From: an uncultured Lachnospiraceae bacterium
GTDB taxonomy: Bacteria > Bacillota > Clostridia > Lachnospirales > Lachnospiraceae
DNA length: 64,000 nucleotides
Assembly: GCA_946628415.1 (NCBI GenBank)
Contig: CAMOWK010000001.1
Coordinates: 186,001 to 250,000, forward strand
Reading direction: 5' to 3'
Shown: one piece after another, positions 60,673 through 64,000 of the stretch
How positions within the stretch are numbered: position 1 is the stretch's first letter
Layout of the letters: the number at the start of each line of letters is the position of its first letter
Position numbers and translations under genes: made by a program
The notes under the pieces: model-generated
The model's database searches: none
Told to the model about the DNA's origin: nothing
The model's input: only the letters and a program-made list of their open reading frames with translations

Positions 60673-63600
60673 CTTTTATCCTCGTCTCTTTGCAGTTCCC
60701 TTACTGCTGCATCAAGTTCTGTATCATCATCGCACATTTCCATAGCTAAAATATAGCACTTAAGTGCCGCATCCTTATCGCCCTCTATTTCAAGGAAGTT
60801 ACCCTTGGTAAGAAGCCTGTCGTAACATTCCGGATTTCTGCAGAAACTGCAGAAAGGAAACTCAGGCATCATCTCCAAGTATTCATATGCCTTTTCTTTG
60901 TTCCCGGTATAGAAATAGTACTTTGCTATCTCTCCGAGTCTGTAAGGTCTTTCATTAGGATACTCTAAATAACCCTCTATTGTTTCATTTGGATTAATAA
61001 GAGGTATAAGTGCCTTCTCAGCCATATCACGGGCTTCCGCAGTTCGTCCGGCTCTCATATATGCCTCTGCAAGTTCAAGCATATTCTTTCCGTACATATG
61101 AATCTTGTAGAGAGACTTCGCATCCTCGATAGCTTTAAGCTTTACGGATATTTCAAAGCATTTAATGGCTTCACTATAGTCTCTTCGCACAAAGATCTCA
61201 TGTCTGCCCATGTCCCTGATTATTGATGCAGCATATCCTGCATGTATTTTTGTTTCTTCATCAGCAGTATTAACGAATCTGTATTTGGCAGGGAAATTCT
61301 CTTTTTTAATGAATTTTGCCAGATCGTTATACACCTTTTTATAGTCATCTTTTCTTCCCATCGTAAACAGGAGTTCCATTATCCTTATCTGGTTGGAAAC
61401 GATGTATGAAAGTCCTTCAATATTACTCTTTTTAAAATGTGATCTTACATCAAAAACTCCGATGTATTCCCGATCAGGTTTAACACCTGTAGCGCGTTCA
61501 ATATATTTGTCACGCACCACACAGTATTCCTTCAGCGCCATAAGATATTTTCCGGCTTTTCTGTATAAAGAACCGAGTCTGATATGTGAATCGGAGTCAT
61601 CGATTTCAAACATACCGTAAAACTCTATTGAGAACTTTATAGCCTCTTCATATCTTCTGTTCATTTCAAGAAACTTAATGTAATTTCTCTGAAGTGCAGT
61701 TCTGTAAGGTTCTTCTTTCAGTATTTCAAGGCCGGTTTTAAATGCCTCTTCAGCCTCATCCATACGCTTTAACATCATTAATGCATATGCCTTAGCGTTA
61801 CATGCATAAACATCACCCGGTGATTCCTTACTTGCATTATCAGCGGCAATTACAGCCTTTTCAAATTCATTTCCCTCAATATAAATGAGTGCCTGTGCCA
61901 CATAGTTATAAGCACTTTCATAATTCTCATTCTGCCTGATTGAGTGCTGTACTGCTTTCTCATAATCTGCTTTATCTTCCGAATCACGATATACATCCAG
62001 ATAATAGTCCGCCAGCTTGCCATGAGCCGCTCTGTGTCCCGGGAATATTTCAACTGTTTTTTTATGATAAGCTATTGCCTCATCATCCCTGTCCATTCTT
62101 TCAAGATAAAGCCCGTATTCATAGAATACATCCGGATCCTCCGGGAATATTTCGAGCATCTTTTTATACTCTTCATCAGCCGGTATATTACCGATTTCAA
62201 GCACATCGGTCTTAAGCCAGTGAGCCCTTCTTGATTTATTGTCCATTTCTATAGCTTTTTCAGCAAGCATGAGACACTTATCAAGGAGTTTCTGCTTTAC
62301 ATTCCCTTCTTCCGCGGTTCTCGCAAGGTTATATACGCTGACGCCGTATTCGATAGTAAACTCAAGCTTATCTTCAATGTCACAGTTTTCTTCGTCTATC
62401 CCTTCATAAAGCCTATCGTATATATCACATGATTCTTTATATTTACCTTCCTGCCTGTACCTTTTGGCAATCTCGGCATCAAGTCCCATACTCTTTATTT
62501 CATTTTTCTCAGCTTCTCCAAGCATCTCGTCAAAGAGGTCATATCTTTCGTATGCATTATATACCTTGGCTGCATAAATGTAGCTCCTGGTATAATCAGG
62601 CATGGCGCTCACAATTGTCCAGAAATCATTTAGCACCTGCTGTGCATTTCTAAGATTATATGCAGCTTCCTGACGAAGTATATACGCAGGTATATATTCA
62701 TGATTATCTTCTATGAAACCATTCCAGAGATCCATCGCCTCTTCATATCTGTTAAACTCATGAAGAAGCTGCCCCTTAACGAATCTGTATCTGAACTTTT
62801 CATCATCACGGACAGCTCTTGTCATGGCATAATCCATGTTTTTAAGTGCAGCTTCCTGATCACCCATATCCTTATAGCAAAGTGAAAGAAGATAATAGCT
62901 GTAACCTACTCTTTCGAGTCTCTTACTGTCCTGCTCGGAGAGTTCCTGCTGAGGATCTTTTTCATACCTTTCATAAAGCTCAACAAGATACTTCTGCCAC
63001 TCTAAAATATAAGGATAAGCTTCCTTATAATTCTCATCCCTTATATAACATCTTCCCATAAGGTTATAGTAGCTGTATCTGTTTTCCTCATCAGGTTCTA
63101 CCTTCCTAAGGAGTTCCCGAGCCTTTTCAGCATTTTCCTGTCTCAGATAACACCAGCCAAGCTCTATATAATTCTTAATTATCTCAGGTTCTTCTTCTAT
63201 TAATTTCTCATAATACTGGATGAGCCTTCCGTCAACAACCTCTATAAACTTTTCTATGTCAGTATTCTGATCGGCAAATTCCGCAGCAAGAAGAAGATCC
63301 TCGTCAGACTTAACATAGTCACCTTTAAGGAAGTAGTATATGGATCTCGCATAATTTGCTATCACATAGTGGTGTTCCTTATCAAGAACCTTATCAAGAG
63401 CCGCTTTCACCGCATCCGGAATACTGTCCGGAGAAAGTCCCAGTTCCCTCACACATATAACATAGCCATAGGCAAGATTGGCAAGTGTAAAATTGTCATA
63501 AATCTGTACATTCTCATCTGTAAGAAATCTCTCACATATAGTGAGCATTTCCTCATATCTGCCCTTATATTCAAGAAACTTTATAACCCCAATCATTTCA

Positions 63601-64000
63601 AACGGATGATAGATATCTGACTTACGAAGAGAAAGTATTCTTCCACCAAGCTCATCTATAATCTTCGGTATATCTTCCTCCGGCGTGTATCTGTTTGATA
63701 CGGCATTATAGCAGTTATATAAAGAACTTACATTTGAAATGTATTTATCGTCATCAGAGATTTCCGACTCATCCTCGTAATTATAATCCGACTCAATACT
63801 TATATCAAAAAGCTCTTTATAATCAAAATCCTCTCTCTTTATGATGGCATCAAATGTAAAATAATTATCCTCATCAATATGACTTATTACAAATCTGATG
63901 TAATTCTCAGGAAACTTTTCAATAAGTGTCTCTGCTTCATCCTTAATACTAAATATCCTGTCAAGGAACATCCACACCTCACGTGGAAGCTGGAAACATT
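60669..64000 (-). CDS. Large TPR-repeat protein, 5' end off window
   Basis: At least 1,100 aa of helical repeats. TPR consensus units appear throughout, for example [21 protein letters not shown] and [20 protein letters not shown], with weaker half-a-TPR units in the first third. The frame has candidate starts at GTG 63977 and ATG 63971, but stays open to the right edge (reading [16 protein letters not shown]), and those residues look like protein, so the true start is probably outside. A J domain ahead of such repeats is known in HscC partners of this group; that is inference. It overlaps hscC, suggesting a chaperone and adaptor pair. Confidence 0.8.
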   Translation of the reverse strand, partial: CFQLPREVWMFLDRIFSIKDEAETLIEKFPENYIRFVISHIDEDNYFTFDAIIKREDFDYKELFDISIESDYNYEDESEISDDDKYISNVSSLYNCYNAVSNRYTPEEDIPKIIDELGGRILSLRKSDIYHPFEMIGVIKFLEYKGRYEEMLTICERFLTDENVQIYDNFTLANLAYGYVICVRELGLSPDSIPDAVKAALDKVLDKEHHYVIANYARSIYYFLKGDYVKSDEDLLLAAEFADQNTDIEKFIEVVDGRLIQYYEKLIEEEPEIIKNYIELGWCYLRQENAEKARELLRKVEPDEENRYSYYNLMGRCYIRDENYKEAYPYILEWQKYLVELYERYEKDPQQELSEQDSKRLERVGYSYYLLSLCYKDMGDQEAALKNMDYAMTRAVRDDEKFRYRFVKGQLLHEFNRYEEAMDLWNGFIEDNHEYIPAYILRQEAAYNLRNAQQVLNDFWTIVSAMPDYTRSYIYAAKVYNAYERYDLFDEMLGEAEKNEIKSMGLDAEIAKRYRQEGKYKESCDIYDRLYEGIDEENCDIEDKLEFTIEYGVSVYNLARTAEEGNVKQKLLDKCLMLAEKAIEMDNKSRRAHWLKTDVLEIGNIPADEEYKKMLEIFPEDPDVFYEYGLYLERMDRDDEAIAYHKKTVEIFPGHRAAHGKLADYYLDVYRDSEDKADYEKAVQHSIRQNENYESAYNYVAQALIYIEGNEFEKAVIAADNASKESPGDVYACNAKAYALMMLKRMDEAEEAFKTGLEILKEEPYRTALQRNYIKFLEMNRRYEEAIKFSIEFYGMFEIDDSDSHIRLGSLYRKAGKYLMALKEYCVVRDKYIERATGVKPDREYIGVFDVRSHFKKSNIEGLSYIVSNQIRIMELLFTMGRKDDYKKVYNDLAKFIKKENFPAKYRFVNTADEETKIHAGYAASIIRDMGRHEIFVRRDYSEAIKCFEISVKLKAIEDAKSLYKIHMYGKNMLELAEAYMRAGRTAEARDMAEKALIPLINPNETIEGYLEYPNERPYRLGEIAKYYFYTGNKEKAYEYLEMMPEFPFCSFCRNPECYDRLLTKGNFLEIEGDKDAALKCYILAMEMCDDDTELDAAVRELQRDEDKR

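Overview
The window reads as chromosome of a low-GC Firmicute, most likely a Lachnospiraceae member close to Butyrivibrio or its relatives. The basis is PolC-type DNA polymerase, RNase J, IreB, YlbF, a PASTA kinase/PP2C pair, the order pyrH-frr-uppS-cdsA-dxr-rseP-ispG-polC, and a type IV pilus locus of the clostridial kind. All genes but one small one lie on the minus strand, so transcription runs from high to low coordinates. No rRNA, tRNA, CRISPR array, transposase or prophage was seen.

Region 1 (1-17.4 kb) is a type IV pilus locus in the order pilB, pilT, pilC, pilA, a PilM-PilN fusion, pilO, a 589-aa pilin, a 998-aa PilX-like protein, two ordinary-size pilins, and a surface protein of more than 1,119 aa cut by the window edge. 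pilB, pilC, pilA and pilMN each have a credible promoter. PilB carries an MshEN-like domain that suggests c-di-GMP control. A three-way-junction-like structure lies between pilA and pilMN.

Region 2 (17.5-24.7 kb) encodes glycan or small-molecule biosynthesis: an RffA/WecE aminotransferase making a dTDP-4-amino-sugar, two EmrE/ArnE/F-like half transporters, an ArnC-like undecaprenyl-phosphate glycosyltransferase, two methyltransferases, an ATP-grasp ligase and an opine dehydrogenase. Together they resemble an Arn-type lipid-linked aminosugar pathway with an added opine/amide decorating branch. This is the best candidate for an undescribed system.

Region 3 (24.7-32.1 kb) matches the B. subtilis yrzL-yrrK-yrrL-yrrM-yrrN/O neighbourhood: ireB, ruvX, rnj, ylbF-like, mltG-like, trmR, trhP. 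A HepT/MntA toxin-antitoxin pair is packed between trhP and rffA. A 700-bp non-coding stretch holds two minisatellites (74 bp x 6 and 26 bp x 7), and a 230-bp stretch holds a series of perfect hairpins.

Region 4 (32.2-37.3 kb) is a self-contained ECF sigma module. The sigma factor is fused to a 75-residue Ala/Gly/Ser/Thr linker, a membrane helix and an extracytoplasmic domain. Three nearby genes or operons share one promoter motif (AAACC-N17-GTCTA); one of them drives a 46-aa plus-strand gene. Three REP-like elements lie at its edges.

Region 5 (37.3-64 kb) is housekeeping: polC, ispG, rseP, dxr, cdsA, uppS, frr, pyrH; a sodium/solute symporter; thiN, rpe, rsgA, prkC, prpC, rlmN, rsmB, fmt; then an HscC-type Hsp70 and a large TPR protein running off the right edge. 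In-frame repeats or low-complexity insertions occur in polC, trmR, the sigma factor and the mltG-like gene, so repeat expansion inside genes is a theme of this genome.
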